Assembly (NCBI RefSeq): GCF_049537155.1
Contig: NZ_JBMVQZ010000001.1
Location: forward strand, 372,001-436,000
DNA: 64,000 nucleotides
Direction: 5' to 3'
From: Limisphaera sp049537155
GTDB taxonomy: Bacteria; Verrucomicrobiota; Verrucomicrobiia; Limisphaerales; Limisphaeraceae
In this document: one piece after another, positions 51,716 to 60,824 of the stretch
Layout: each line of letters starts with the position of its first letter
Position numbering within the stretch: position 1 is the first letter of the stretch
Translations under genes and position numbers: made by a program
Notes under the pieces: model-generated
What the model was told of the DNA's origin: nothing
Seen by the model: the letters and a program-made list of their open reading frames with translations, nothing else
Database searches by the model: none

Positions 51716-52369
51716 AGCCCCGTTCGTCGGTGCCGGTCCATCAGCCCCGGCCGGACCGCCGGTCGCCGGGTGAGCCCTTGGGGGATTCCGGAACGCTGGG
51801 GCCTGCCATCTCCCGCCGCGGAGTCCGGGCGGCAGAGTGCCGTTTGGAATGTCACCTGAACGAGCGGCATCCCGCAGACCGGGTGCCTCCGGCAGATCAA
51901 AGGCCGCTCAAGGGCTTGCCCCGTAACGCGCGCACCGTTTGTCCCTGTAGCACCGCCGCCGGGGCGGGTCCGTGCCCTTGGCCCGAGGTTCGAGTTCTCC
52001 ATGCCTCAGGAGGCGCTTGCGGCTTGGAACATGCACGTGCTGCTGAGGAGATGACCTGCGTGGCCCACCGCTGCAACGTCCGCCCGCCAAAGTGCGCCAC
52101 CCGGACCCGCCAGGCACGCGCCCCGAGCAAACCCGGGGGAGCAGGCAGCATGATGAAGCCAACCAGGCCCGATCCAACAGCTGGCGGTCAGGTGCCTGGC
52201 TTGGTTTCCTTTCCCGCCCGCAGTTGCCACCGTCCGGTGAGCCGACCAGGAACCGGTTCTTCAAAACCGGCAGATCACCGGCCTCCGCACAGGGGCGTGC
52301 TCAAGCCCGGCACGTCCTGGGCCGATGGTAAGGTGAGCCGGTATGTGGTAGCTGTTTCTGGCGGACACG
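51716..52369. other. Gene-free stretch of about 650 bp
   Basis: No frame looks coding. It holds the end of the NDK transcript and the promoter of the metzincin gene, which I could not locate. An 18-nt hairpin CCGGTT-CTTCAA-AACCGG near 52254-52271 resembles a tRNA-Sec anticodon arm but fails the tRNA test. Confidence 0.4.
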
Positions 52370-55300
52370 ATGTTGTACGGAAAAAGGACTGTTTGGGCGG
52401 GGGCAAAGTTGCCCGCGTGGGCGCCGCGTGTGAGCCGGGCAATCTGGCTTTTCGCGAGCCTGTCGGTCGGCGTATGGGCACACGTCCGTGCAGAAGCAGC
52501 AGCAGTAGCACCACCGGCGGCTTCGCGCGAATTCGTCCCCGGCCGCTGGCAGAGCTGGGAGGAGCTCCCGGACGGTCGGTTCCGGCGGAGCTTGGAGCGT
52601 CTTGCCCCCCAGGCCCGTGAACGGGCGGTTGCCTGGCTCAAGAGCTTCCATTTCACCCGGGATGACCTGGAGTCGTTGGAAATCGACGCCGAGGGCGGGG
52701 TTTTCTACCGGTGCCGTTGGCCGGTGCCCGAGATTGCTGCAGCGGGATCGGAAACGGGGTCCTCGACCGGGGCCGCCCCCCTGCCGGTGACCCCGTTCCC
52801 GGACTCTTTGAAGTTTCACAGCCGGCCGGGTGCTCCGAATGTCATTTATCTGAACTTCAGTGGGGAAACGGTCACCAACACCCAGTGGAACACCGACCTC
52901 GGCCGCGCCGAGATCCCCGCCCTGCCCTTCAGCATGGACACGGATTTCAGCACGTTCAGCGAAAGTGAACAGGCGGTCATTCGCGCCGTGTGGCAGCGGG
53001 TGGCCGAGGACTACGCGCCGTTCGACGTGGACGTCACCACCGAACGACCGGCATCTCTCAACAACCGCACCGCGGTGGTCCTCATCACCCGGAACACCGA
53101 CGCCAACGGGCTGCCCAACCCGTCCAGCGACTCCGGAGGCGTCAGCTACGTCAACGTTTTCGGCACGCTGTTCTACGGGCGGTACCGTCCCTGCTGGGTC
53201 TACGCCAACAACCTGGGGTATTTCGGATCCTACATAGCCGAGGCCGCTTCACACGAGGCCGGCCACAATCTGGGGCTGAGCCACGATGGCCGGACGGACG
53301 GTCTGGAATACTACACCGGGCACGGGAGCGGAGACACCTCCTGGGCGCCGCTGATGGGTGCCGGCTACAATCGGAATGTCACCCAATGGAGCAAGGGGGA
53401 CTACTACCTGGCCAACAACACCCAGGATGACCTGGCGGTCATTGCCTCCAAACTCACCTATCGGACCGACGATCATGGTCAGACACCGGCCACGGCCACG
53501 GCCCTTGTTCTCTCCGGCGGGACCAACATCGTGGCCACCACTCCCGAAACCGACCCGGCAGGCACCAACCGGGCGAACAAGGGGGTGATCGAACGAGCCG
53601 GGGACAGTGATTGGTTTTCCTTTGTCACCGGGACGGGGCCGGTGCGATTGACGGTTCAACCGTGGCGAATGTCCGCCGAAACCCGCGGCGGGAACCTGGA
53701 CGTGGTTGTGGAACTGTACGACGCAGCCGGAAACCTGTTGCTCACCAACAACCCGCCCGAGACCACGTCCGCCACGATCGCTGCCCAACTGACGGGCGGC
53801 ATGTACTTCCTGGCGGTTCGGAACAGCGGCACCGGCGATCCCTTTGCTCCTGCCCCCACCGGTTACACTGCCTACGGAAGCCTGGGCCAGTACTTCATCG
53901 AGGGTTGGGTGACGGATCCATCCGGGATGGTGATTCCGCCCGTGGCCGAACTGACCGCCGGCGACGTCACCGAACCCGGCGTCGGTCTCCACCGGTTCAC
54001 GGTTCTGTACTCCGACAATGTGGCCATCCAAGTGTCGACCCTCGGCGACAGCGACGTCCGGGTCACCGGCCCCAATGGGTATCAACAATGGGCCCGCTTG
54101 GAGAACGTGAGCCCGGCCACCAACACGACGCCCGTGACCGCCGTTTACAGCGTGGCGCCTCCCGATGGCCAGACCTGGTCCGCCCGCGACAACGGCCTGT
54201 ACGAGGTGTGGTTGTCCGGTAACGAGGTGGGTGACACCGAGGGTGGCTGGGCCAGCCCCGGGTTGCTCGGTCGTTTCACCGTGGCGGTACCCGTCATTTA
54301 CTACGAGGCGCGCATGGACGAAGACCCCGGGTGGTCGCTGGACCCCTTGTGGGAATACGGTGTCCCTGTACCCGGCACCGGCGGACCCGTCGGCGGGGCC
54401 ACCGGCACGCACGTCATCGCCTACAATCTCTCCGGCGACTACGAGAACAACCTGCCGATGCGGTACGCGACCACCCCGCCCTTTTCGACGGCGGGAGCCA
54501 GCAGCCTGAGTCTACGGTTCCAACGCTGGTTGCGGGTCCGGCGCGGCGACACCGCGCGAATCGAGGTCTCCACCAACGGCAGCGACTGGCTGGTGGTTTG
54601 GAGCAACACCGGATCGGTGTCCGACGACGGCTGGCGGGAGGTTCGCCATGACCTGCCCGCCCAGGTGGTGGGCAGCGCCACGCTCCAACTCCGCTGGGGC
54701 CTGGGTTCCAATCCGTCCCGCACGGATCTGGGCTGGTACATTGACGATGTCCAGGTGCTGGGCCAGGGCGTGCTCGACCGGCAGCCGCCCCAAGCCGTCC
54801 TCAGCATCGCCGATGTCACCCTCGCCGGGACCATCGCCCATGCCTGCACGGTTCGCTTCACCGACGAGACGGCTGTCCGCCTGGCCGGCCTCGATTCGGC
54901 CGACCTCTGGATCAGCGGTCCGAACGGGTTCGGCGCCTGGGCGGAGTTCGTCAACGCCGACGCACCCACGGACGCGCCGGTCATTACCGCGACCTACTCC
55001 ATCGCACCTCCCGACGGTTCCTGGGGCCCCGAACACAACGGCCTCTACACGGTCACTCTGGTCGAGGGTGCCGTGGAGGACGTGTGGGGCCAGGCGAATG
55101 CGGAGACCTTGCTTGGCACCTTCGAAGTGCGCATCCAGGAGGTCGAACCGGGGCTGCTGGTCGTCCTCCCCGATGAGACCTTGCAAGCGACAGGACCCGA
55201 GGGAGGCCCGTTCGTCCCCGCCGGAGTTGCCTACCTGCTCACCAACATCGGCCCCGGAAGTCTGCGGTTTGTCGCGGGCGCGGACGTCCCATGGGCCGCC

Positions 55301-56080
55301 GCGGAGCCGGCCGAGGGCGAACTCGCAGTCGGGGAAGGCCTCCCCTTGCAGGTGCAATGGACCGACGCCGTGACCAACCTTTCCCCCGGCGTGTACGCTG
55401 CCCTCCTGACCTTCCAGAATCTTTCGGCCAACCAGAGTCCGATCATCCGGACGGTCACTCTGGAAGTGGTGGAAGTGCCCCGGTACAAAGTGGAGGTCGC
55501 CGCCGAGCCGTCCGAATGGGGCCGCGTTGAGCCTTCCGGTGGAGTCTACCCGCGGGGATCCGTCCTCACCCTGCACGCCGTCCCGGGAATGTGGTTCGCG
55601 TTCACCAACTGGACGGGTGACGTCATTGCGACAACCAATCCGCTGACGCTGGTCGTGACGCAGGACCTCTCCCTGGTGGCCCGATTCGTCGAGCTGACCA
55701 CCACAAATCATCCCACGCCGTTGTGGTGGCTGGCTGCCCTCGGCTACACCAACGATTTCGAAACGGTCGTGGAGACTCCGGGCGCCAACGGACTGGCCTT
55801 GTGGCAGTCCTACATCGCGGGGCTGAATCCGCTCGACCCGGAAAGCCGGCTCGAATTGCGTGTGGAGCATGACCCGCTCACGCACACGCTCACCCTCCGT
55901 TGGAACCCGGAACCGGCCCGCCTCTACACGATCCTGGAGGCCACGACGCCGGCAGGGCCTTACAAAAACCTTCCGGCAGCCACGGACCTGGATGATTCGA
56001 TCCGGACGTGGACCATCCCGGCGGACGGCGGGAGTCCCCGCTACTATCGTCTCAGCGTCCGGCTGGATGACCGCAACTGA
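52370..56080 (+). CDS. Large secreted metzincin-type zinc peptidase with C-terminal adhesion modules
   Basis: A 1,236-aa protein. Signal-type N terminus (SRAIWLFASLSVGVWAHVRAEA). Zinc motif HEAGHNLGLSH (His295-His305), the HExxHxxGxxH metzincin signature, with a Met-turn WAPLMG (Met329). Next comes a PPC domain (about 370-510, GDSDWFSF ... GGNLDVVVELYDAAGN), then two homologous modules (LTAGDVTEPGVGLHRFTV and LSIADVTLAGTIAHACTV) around a galactose-binding-like domain, an InlB-B-like repeat (GRVEPSGGVYPRGSVLTLHAVP), and the verrucomicrobial tail WWLAALGYTN ... LWQSYIAGLNP. Probably degrades extracellular protein; substrate unknown. Confidence 0.88.
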   Translation: MLYGKRTVWAGAKLPAWAPRVSRAIWLFASLSVGVWAHVRAEAAAVAPPAASREFVPGRWQSWEELPDGRFRRSLERLAPQARERAVAWLKSFHFTRDDLESLEIDAEGGVFYRCRWPVPEIAAAGSETGSSTGAAPLPVTPFPDSLKFHSRPGAPNVIYLNFSGETVTNTQWNTDLGRAEIPALPFSMDTDFSTFSESEQAVIRAVWQRVAEDYAPFDVDVTTERPASLNNRTAVVLITRNTDANGLPNPSSDSGGVSYVNVFGTLFYGRYRPCWVYANNLGYFGSYIAEAASHEAGHNLGLSHDGRTDGLEYYTGHGSGDTSWAPLMGAGYNRNVTQWSKGDYYLANNTQDDLAVIASKLTYRTDDHGQTPATATALVLSGGTNIVATTPETDPAGTNRANKGVIERAGDSDWFSFVTGTGPVRLTVQPWRMSAETRGGNLDVVVELYDAAGNLLLTNNPPETTSATIAAQLTGGMYFLAVRNSGTGDPFAPAPTGYTAYGSLGQYFIEGWVTDPSGMVIPPVAELTAGDVTEPGVGLHRFTVLYSDNVAIQVSTLGDSDVRVTGPNGYQQWARLENVSPATNTTPVTAVYSVAPPDGQTWSARDNGLYEVWLSGNEVGDTEGGWASPGLLGRFTVAVPVIYYEARMDEDPGWSLDPLWEYGVPVPGTGGPVGGATGTHVIAYNLSGDYENNLPMRYATTPPFSTAGASSLSLRFQRWLRVRRGDTARIEVSTNGSDWLVVWSNTGSVSDDGWREVRHDLPAQVVGSATLQLRWGLGSNPSRTDLGWYIDDVQVLGQGVLDRQPPQAVLSIADVTLAGTIAHACTVRFTDETAVRLAGLDSADLWISGPNGFGAWAEFVNADAPTDAPVITATYSIAPPDGSWGPEHNGLYTVTLVEGAVEDVWGQANAETLLGTFEVRIQEVEPGLLVVLPDETLQATGPEGGPFVPAGVAYLLTNIGPGSLRFVAGADVPWAAAEPAEGELAVGEGLPLQVQWTDAVTNLSPGVYAALLTFQNLSANQSPIIRTVTLEVVEVPRYKVEVAAEPSEWGRVEPSGGVYPRGSVLTLHAVPGMWFAFTNWTGDVIATTNPLTLVVTQDLSLVARFVELTTTNHPTPLWWLAALGYTNDFETVVETPGANGLALWQSYIAGLNPLDPESRLELRVEHDPLTHTLTLRWNPEPARLYTILEATTPAGPYKNLPAATDLDDSIRTWTIPADGGSPRYYRLSVRLDDRN

Positions 56081-56154
56081 GCCGGTGTCGGCCGCATTCG
56101 GGCCCTGTCGCGCTTGGCGAAAGCGCCTGTTCCCAACCGGAAGTGATTCGTTGC

Positions 56155-56183
56155 TGGTCAATCTTCCGCTGCTCCCCTATGGT
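56155..56183 (+). promoter_or_regulatory. Candidate leaderless promoter of the DHH gene
   Basis: TGGTCA (56155-56160; 4 of 6), 17-nt spacer, TATGGT (56178-56183), then 6 nt to the ATG at 56190. Confidence 0.3.
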
Positions 56184-56189
56184 GCGTGC

Positions 56190-57107
56190 ATGGTGCCGTT
56201 GCCCAAACCGGACGTCATCCTCACACACGAAAGCGATCTCGACGGTCTGCTGGCCGGCGTGCTGCTGCGGCGGCTGGCCGAGGCCGAGTTCGGCGAACGC
56301 CCCCGATTGGAAGCCTGGAGCTACCAGGCTCTGCGTCAGCGTCCGATGCACGAGGCTTGCGCATGGGTCGCCGACCTGAGCTGGGAGAGTCGCATGGACC
56401 GTCCCCACTGGGTGATCATTGATCACCACCCCTACGATGCTCCACCCCGGCATGCCCGCCTGATTCACGATGCCAACAAATCGGCCGCTCTGCTCTGCTA
56501 CGAGCTCTGCCGGGCGGCAGGGTTGGGCTCGCCGCAACTTGACCGGCTCGTGCATCTCAGCAATGTGGCCGACCTCTTCCTGGACGACGATCCCGACTTC
56601 GAACTGGCCAGCGACTACGCCAACCTGGTCAAGATCTACGGGTTCTGGAACCTGATGACCCTGGTCGAGGAACAGGTGGAACGATTGTTGGACCATCCCC
56701 TGCTCGAAGTGATGCGCGTCAAAAGGCAGGTGGAAAACCCGATCGGCCTGGCTTGGAGCCGCAACAACATCATCGAAATCACTCCCTCGGTGGGGTTGGT
56801 GGAGACGGTCGTCGGCAACCCCAATCTCATTGTGCACGCCCTGCTCGACGATCCCGATGTGCGTTACCCTGTCCTGATGACCGTCGTCCGCCGCGGCAAC
56901 GGTGCCCTGGCCGTCAGCCTGCGCAGCCGCAACGGACAGGCGCTGGCCGTGGCCAACCGCCTGCAGGGCGGCGGCCATCCCAACGCCGCCGCCGCCAGCC
57001 TCCCCCGCTCCGTGCGGAGCGTCGCAGACGCCGCCCAGTATCTCCGCCAGGTCCTCAATCCGCGGCAGGAGGTTCAACTGAATCCCTTGCACGACCTTTT
57101 CGCCTGA
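56190..57107 (+). CDS. DHH/DHHA1-type phosphoesterase (NrnA-like)
   Basis: A 305-aa protein of the DHH superfamily. N-terminal motif I ILTHESDLDG (Asp16, Asp18), the DHH motif VIIDHHPY, LSNVADLFLDDDPDFELA, and the C-terminal GGGHPNAAAA of DHHA1 domains are visible. Such enzymes hydrolyse oligoribonucleotides, pAp or c-di-AMP-derived pApA using Mn. The substrate here cannot be told. ATG at 56190 gives the conserved N terminus. Confidence 0.87.
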   Translation: MVPLPKPDVILTHESDLDGLLAGVLLRRLAEAEFGERPRLEAWSYQALRQRPMHEACAWVADLSWESRMDRPHWVIIDHHPYDAPPRHARLIHDANKSAALLCYELCRAAGLGSPQLDRLVHLSNVADLFLDDDPDFELASDYANLVKIYGFWNLMTLVEEQVERLLDHPLLEVMRVKRQVENPIGLAWSRNNIIEITPSVGLVETVVGNPNLIVHALLDDPDVRYPVLMTVVRRGNGALAVSLRSRNGQALAVANRLQGGGHPNAAAASLPRSVRSVADAAQYLRQVLNPRQEVQLNPLHDLFA

Positions 57108-57198
57108 GCACGTCCGCGCCGACCCGGGCGCCGGCCGCGGACGGCCTGCCGCGGGGTTCCTCTGACAGGCCTTTCGGACCCTTCACTCAGACGGGAGT

Positions 57199-57227
57199 TT
57201 GACAACCGGGTCCGGCGGGATTATGCG
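57199..57227 (+). promoter_or_regulatory. Candidate promoter of the exported OB-fold gene
   Basis: TTGACA (57199-57204, perfect), 17-nt spacer, TATGCG (57222-57227; 3 of 6), then 12 nt to the ATG at 57240. Predicted leader about 5 nt; the GAGGG at 57226-57230 may double as Shine-Dalgarno if transcription starts further up. Confidence 0.4.
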
Positions 57228-57239
57228 AGGGCGTTGACC

Positions 57240-57914
57240 ATGCGAAACGCTGCATCCGTAAGACTGGGTGTCATTCTGGCGGCAGCCGTTCCTTCCGCAC
57301 GGGCTGCTGATCCCAGTGACACGGTCGCGCTGCCGCGCTGGCGTTACGAAGAGCTTCTCCGCAAGGAGGCCGAGTGGGAACGGCTCCGATCCGGCACCGA
57401 CGGTTTGTCCGTCCCGGCGGCGCAACGAACCAACAGCCCGGCACCAACGGATTCCCGCGCAACCGAGTCACCCAATTCCCCGTCCCTCCCCACGTCGAAT
57501 GGGCCGGCGCAACCACTCGTCCGCCTCCGGGAGGACGCGCTGGTTGCCGCATCGGACCTGGCCCGGCATTTCGTCACCGAGCCTGCCCGGGCTGCACAGG
57601 CCGTGGAAGGCCTCCGCATCCGGGTTCGCGGCCGGATCGCGGGATTCGAGAAACCGTTGCTGACCGAGCGGTTCCATGTGCTGCTGGAAACCGGCCTGTC
57701 CAACGTGCGGATCCGGTGCCTCACCGATCTGCCCGCGGATTTCAAGGGGGTTTACACGGCCGAGGCCGGCACGGTACTGATGGCGGTTCACCGTTCCGGC
57801 TCGAGACGCCCCTTCCTTCGCCTGGGTCAGGAGGTGCTCCTTACGGGAAAGATCCGGGGATTGAAAGGTCAGGTCATCGAACTGACCGGCTGCCGATTGT
57901 CGAACGCACCCTGA
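57240..57914 (+). CDS. Exported protein with OB-fold (tRNA_anti-like) domain
   Basis: A 224-aa protein. Signal peptide (VRLGVILAAAVPSARAA), a disordered Ser/Pro/Thr region at about 45-95, then a C-terminal OB-like domain: ASDLARHFVTEPARAAQAVEGLRIRVRGRIAGFEK followed by strands and GQEVLLTGKIRGLKGQVIELTGCRL. This layout (a helix, then xVRGRI ... VLLTGKIxGL) is that of the tRNA_anti-like family, present in many bacteria without known function. Periplasmic localisation is likely. Converges with hppA. Confidence 0.68.
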   Translation: MRNAASVRLGVILAAAVPSARAADPSDTVALPRWRYEELLRKEAEWERLRSGTDGLSVPAAQRTNSPAPTDSRATESPNSPSLPTSNGPAQPLVRLREDALVAASDLARHFVTEPARAAQAVEGLRIRVRGRIAGFEKPLLTERFHVLLETGLSNVRIRCLTDLPADFKGVYTAEAGTVLMAVHRSGSRRPFLRLGQEVLLTGKIRGLKGQVIELTGCRLSNAP

Positions 57915-58059
57915 CCCGGTCCCAACCGGGTCACCGATGGCGGGGCAATGCCGAGCGCACAAGAGCGGAAGGTCCGCCTTGTCCGATGCCGCAACCACGG
58001 CCGATCTGCCGGCCCGGCCCGCGCTGCGGTCGAACACGCCGGCGTTTCCCGAGGCCGGC

Positions 58060-58097
58060 GCAAAGAACAGCCGGGCGGCTGAACTCCCGCCCGGCTG
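58060..58097 (-). terminator. Rho-independent terminator of hppA
   Basis: Perfect 11-bp stem CAGCCGGGCGG/CCGCCCGGCTG (58068-58078 with 58087-58097), 8-nt loop, followed on the minus strand by UUCUUUGC. It lies 31 bp beyond the hppA stop. Confidence 0.78.
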
Positions 58098-58128
58098 CTG
58101 TGTGGGTGTGTGGGTCAGGTGGGAAGGT

Positions 58129-60570
58129 TTATTTCTCCTCGGGAATCCGCATCGCGTAGAACGAACGCCACACGAAGATCAAGGCGATGAGGAGCAGCGC
58201 CACGGCAATGCCGGTTTTCAGCCCGGTCTGACCCTGTTTCTGCATCGCCACGGCGATTTCCACCGCCAGCAGGCCGAACAACGTGGTGAACTTGATGATG
58301 GGGTTCATGGACACGGAGCTGGTGTCCTTGAAGGGATCGCCCACGGTGTCGCCCACCACGGTGGCGGCGTGCAGGTCGGTGCCTTTCTGGCGCAGGTCCA
58401 CCTCCACGATCTTCTTGGCGTTGTCCCACGCGCCGCCCGCGTTGGCCATGAACACGGCTTGGAACAATCCGAAGAAGGCGATCGAGATCAGGTAGCCAAT
58501 GAAGAAGTAGGCGTTGAAAAACGCCAGCGCCAGTGACAGACAGAAGATCGCCACGAAAATGTTGATCATGCCGCGCTGCGCGTACACGGTGCAGATCCGG
58601 ACAACCTCCTTGCTGTCCTCCATGGACGCCGCCTTGGCGCTGAGGTCCAGGTTCTCCTTGATGTATACCACGGCCCGGTAGGCCCCGGTCACCACCGCCT
58701 GGGTGGAGGCGCCGGTGAACCAGTAAATCACCGCGCCACCCATCAGGAAGCCCAGCACGATCTCCGGCTGCACCAGCGACAGCTTGCTGATCACGTCGCC
58801 GAACTCCTTGTCCAGCAACAGAATGATCCCGAAGATCATGGTGGTGGCCCCGACCACCGCCGTGCCGATCAAAACCGGCTTGGCCGTGGCCTTGAACGTG
58901 TTGCCCGCACCGTCGTTCTTCTCCAGATTGTGCTTCGCAGCCTGAAAGTCGGGTTTGAACCCGAACTTGCTCTGGATGTCCTGCTCCACGTTGGGCACGG
59001 ACTCGATCTGGCTCAGCTCATACACCGACTGGGCGTTGTCGGAGACCGGACCGAAGCTGTCCACGGCAATGGTGACCGGTCCCATTCCCAGGAACCCAAA
59101 CGCCACCAGGCCGAAGGCAAAGATCGGCGCGGCAAAGCCGATCCCCTCCGGCATGATGGACTGCAGCGACTGATGTCCCGCCATCAGCGCCGCCACCAAC
59201 ATGAGGAACAACATCAGCAACCCCTGCCAGAAGGCCGAGAAATTGCCCGCAACGAAACCGGACAGGATGTTCAACGAGGCCCCGCCCTGCCGGGAGGCCG
59301 TCACAATCTCCTGGGTGTGCTTGGCGTTGGTGCTGGTGAAGATCTTGGTGAACTCGGGAATCAACGCACCCGCGGCCGTGCCGCAGGAAATGATCACGGA
59401 CAACACCCACCACAGATCGGGCTGCGCCCGACCGTGGACGTCCGTGAAATCGCCCAGCATCAACCTGCTCACCAGGAAGGTCAGCGCAATCGAGATGGCG
59501 GAGGTCAACCACACCAGCCAGGTCAAAGGTTTTTCCGGATGGAAGTCTTTGGCCGTGCCGTACCTGGCGCTGAAGACCGCCTGGTTCAGCCCGTAGGCCA
59601 CCAGCGAGGTCACGATCATCATGATCCGCATGACGAAGATCCAGGTGATGAGTTTGGCGCAAATGGCGCCGGTCAGGCCTTCGGCCCCGAGCGTCAGCGC
59701 CAGGAAGGAGATCAACGCCACGCCCGTGACGCCGTAGGTCTCGAACCCGTCAGCCGTCGGCCCCACCGAGTCGCCCGCGTTGTCACCCGTGCAGTCGGCG
59801 ATCACGCCGGGGTTCTTGGGATCGTCCTCGGGTAGCTTGAAGACGATCTTCATCAGGTCCGACCCGATATCGGCGATCTTGGTGAAGATGCCACCGCAGA
59901 TACGCAGGGCCGAGGCACCCAGAGACTCCCCGATCGCAAACCCGATGAAGCAGGGCCCGGTCAGCTCCGGCGGGAGGAAAATCAGGATGCAGATCATGAA
60001 GAACAGCTCCACGCTGATCAGGAGCAACCCCACGCTCATGCCCGAGCGCATCGGGATGGCCAGCGGCGGCCAGGGCAGCCCTCTCAGCGCGGCGAAGGCC
60101 GAGCGGCTGTTGGCCTGGGTGTTGATCCGCATGCCGAACCAGGCCACGCCGTAGCTTCCCAGGATCCCCAGCACCGAGGAAAGCAGGATCACCACCACAC
60201 TGCCGGCCGGCATGTGACGCAGCGAACCGAAGTAGTAGATGATGCAGATCCCGATCAGTGCCCACAGCACCGCCAGGAACTTGCCCTGCTGGATGAGGTA
60301 GCTCTTGCACGTCTCCCAGATCAACGTGGAGACGTTCCGCATCACCTCGTGCACGGGCAGGGCCTTGGTCTGGAGATACTGTATCAAACCGAACAACGCA
60401 CCGATCGCGCACACCACGATGCCCAGGAGCATCAGGGTGTGCCCGCTGGCTCCGCCCAGGGCGGGGAAATGAACCTCGCGCAACCCGGGCAGTCGCAGCT
60501 CCGCTTCACTGGCCATCGCGGAGACCAGACCGCCCCCGAAAAGCATCAACGCCGTAGTGAGTGCCCGCAT
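58129..60570 (-). CDS. hppA: Membrane-bound (Na+/H+-translocating) pyrophosphatase
   Basis: An 813-aa integral protein with about 16 helices that pumps cations using pyrophosphate. PPi/Mg-binding loops are intact: PEDDPKNPGVIADCTGDNAGD, VGPTADGFETYG, and DTVGDPFKDTSSVSMNP near the C terminus. GNTFKATAKP carries Lys at the site where K-dependent enzymes have Ala, so potassium independence is predicted, although the flanking residues (A, P) are unlike either class. The segment GASLNILSGFVAGNFSAFW is also divergent. ATG at 60570 starts a signal-like first helix. Na+ or H+ specificity cannot be told from this. Confidence 0.92.
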   Translation of the reverse strand: MRALTTALMLFGGGLVSAMASEAELRLPGLREVHFPALGGASGHTLMLLGIVVCAIGALFGLIQYLQTKALPVHEVMRNVSTLIWETCKSYLIQQGKFLAVLWALIGICIIYYFGSLRHMPAGSVVVILLSSVLGILGSYGVAWFGMRINTQANSRSAFAALRGLPWPPLAIPMRSGMSVGLLLISVELFFMICILIFLPPELTGPCFIGFAIGESLGASALRICGGIFTKIADIGSDLMKIVFKLPEDDPKNPGVIADCTGDNAGDSVGPTADGFETYGVTGVALISFLALTLGAEGLTGAICAKLITWIFVMRIMMIVTSLVAYGLNQAVFSARYGTAKDFHPEKPLTWLVWLTSAISIALTFLVSRLMLGDFTDVHGRAQPDLWWVLSVIISCGTAAGALIPEFTKIFTSTNAKHTQEIVTASRQGGASLNILSGFVAGNFSAFWQGLLMLFLMLVAALMAGHQSLQSIMPEGIGFAAPIFAFGLVAFGFLGMGPVTIAVDSFGPVSDNAQSVYELSQIESVPNVEQDIQSKFGFKPDFQAAKHNLEKNDGAGNTFKATAKPVLIGTAVVGATTMIFGIILLLDKEFGDVISKLSLVQPEIVLGFLMGGAVIYWFTGASTQAVVTGAYRAVVYIKENLDLSAKAASMEDSKEVVRICTVYAQRGMINIFVAIFCLSLALAFFNAYFFIGYLISIAFFGLFQAVFMANAGGAWDNAKKIVEVDLRQKGTDLHAATVVGDTVGDPFKDTSSVSMNPIIKFTTLFGLLAVEIAVAMQKQGQTGLKTGIAVALLLIALIFVWRSFYAMRIPEEK

Positions 60571-60824
60571 ATGATTCAACCTTCGCATAAACAAATCAGT
60601 TATTAGCAGACTGCCCGCGTGGTGGGGAACAGGCCAACACTTTTTTTGTGCCACTGCAACCCAATTTTGCTCCGGCAGGCCACCCTCTTAATGCCCAGGC
60701 ACCGACCCGCCGGCCGGCGCGGGACGGGATGCGGATTTGCCGTTCCGGCCGGCCGAGGTCATAGTTCGCCGTTGACGAACGACCGACGGGCGGCAAACTG
60801 GTCGCTCCGTTTGCGACGGGTGGC

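Noticed and set aside
52240..52330. tRNA-Sec-like sequence (CCGGTGAG D-loop-like text and a CTTCAA anticodon-like hairpin)
   Set aside because: The stem CCGGTT/AACCGG leaves a 6-nt or 8-nt loop instead of 7, there is no GTTCRA T-loop, no 8-bp acceptor pairing and no CCA end at the expected distance.
51730..52620. 296-aa plus-strand open frame across the gap after the NDK gene
   Set aside because: Cys/Pro/Arg-rich low-complexity sequence, overlaps the start of the metzincin gene in another frame, and has no family similarity.
60772..60800. TTGACG-N17-AAACTG as a promoter for the three-domain fusion gene
   Set aside because: The -35 is good but the -10 has almost no match to TATAAT; there is no TAnnnT at the right spacing.
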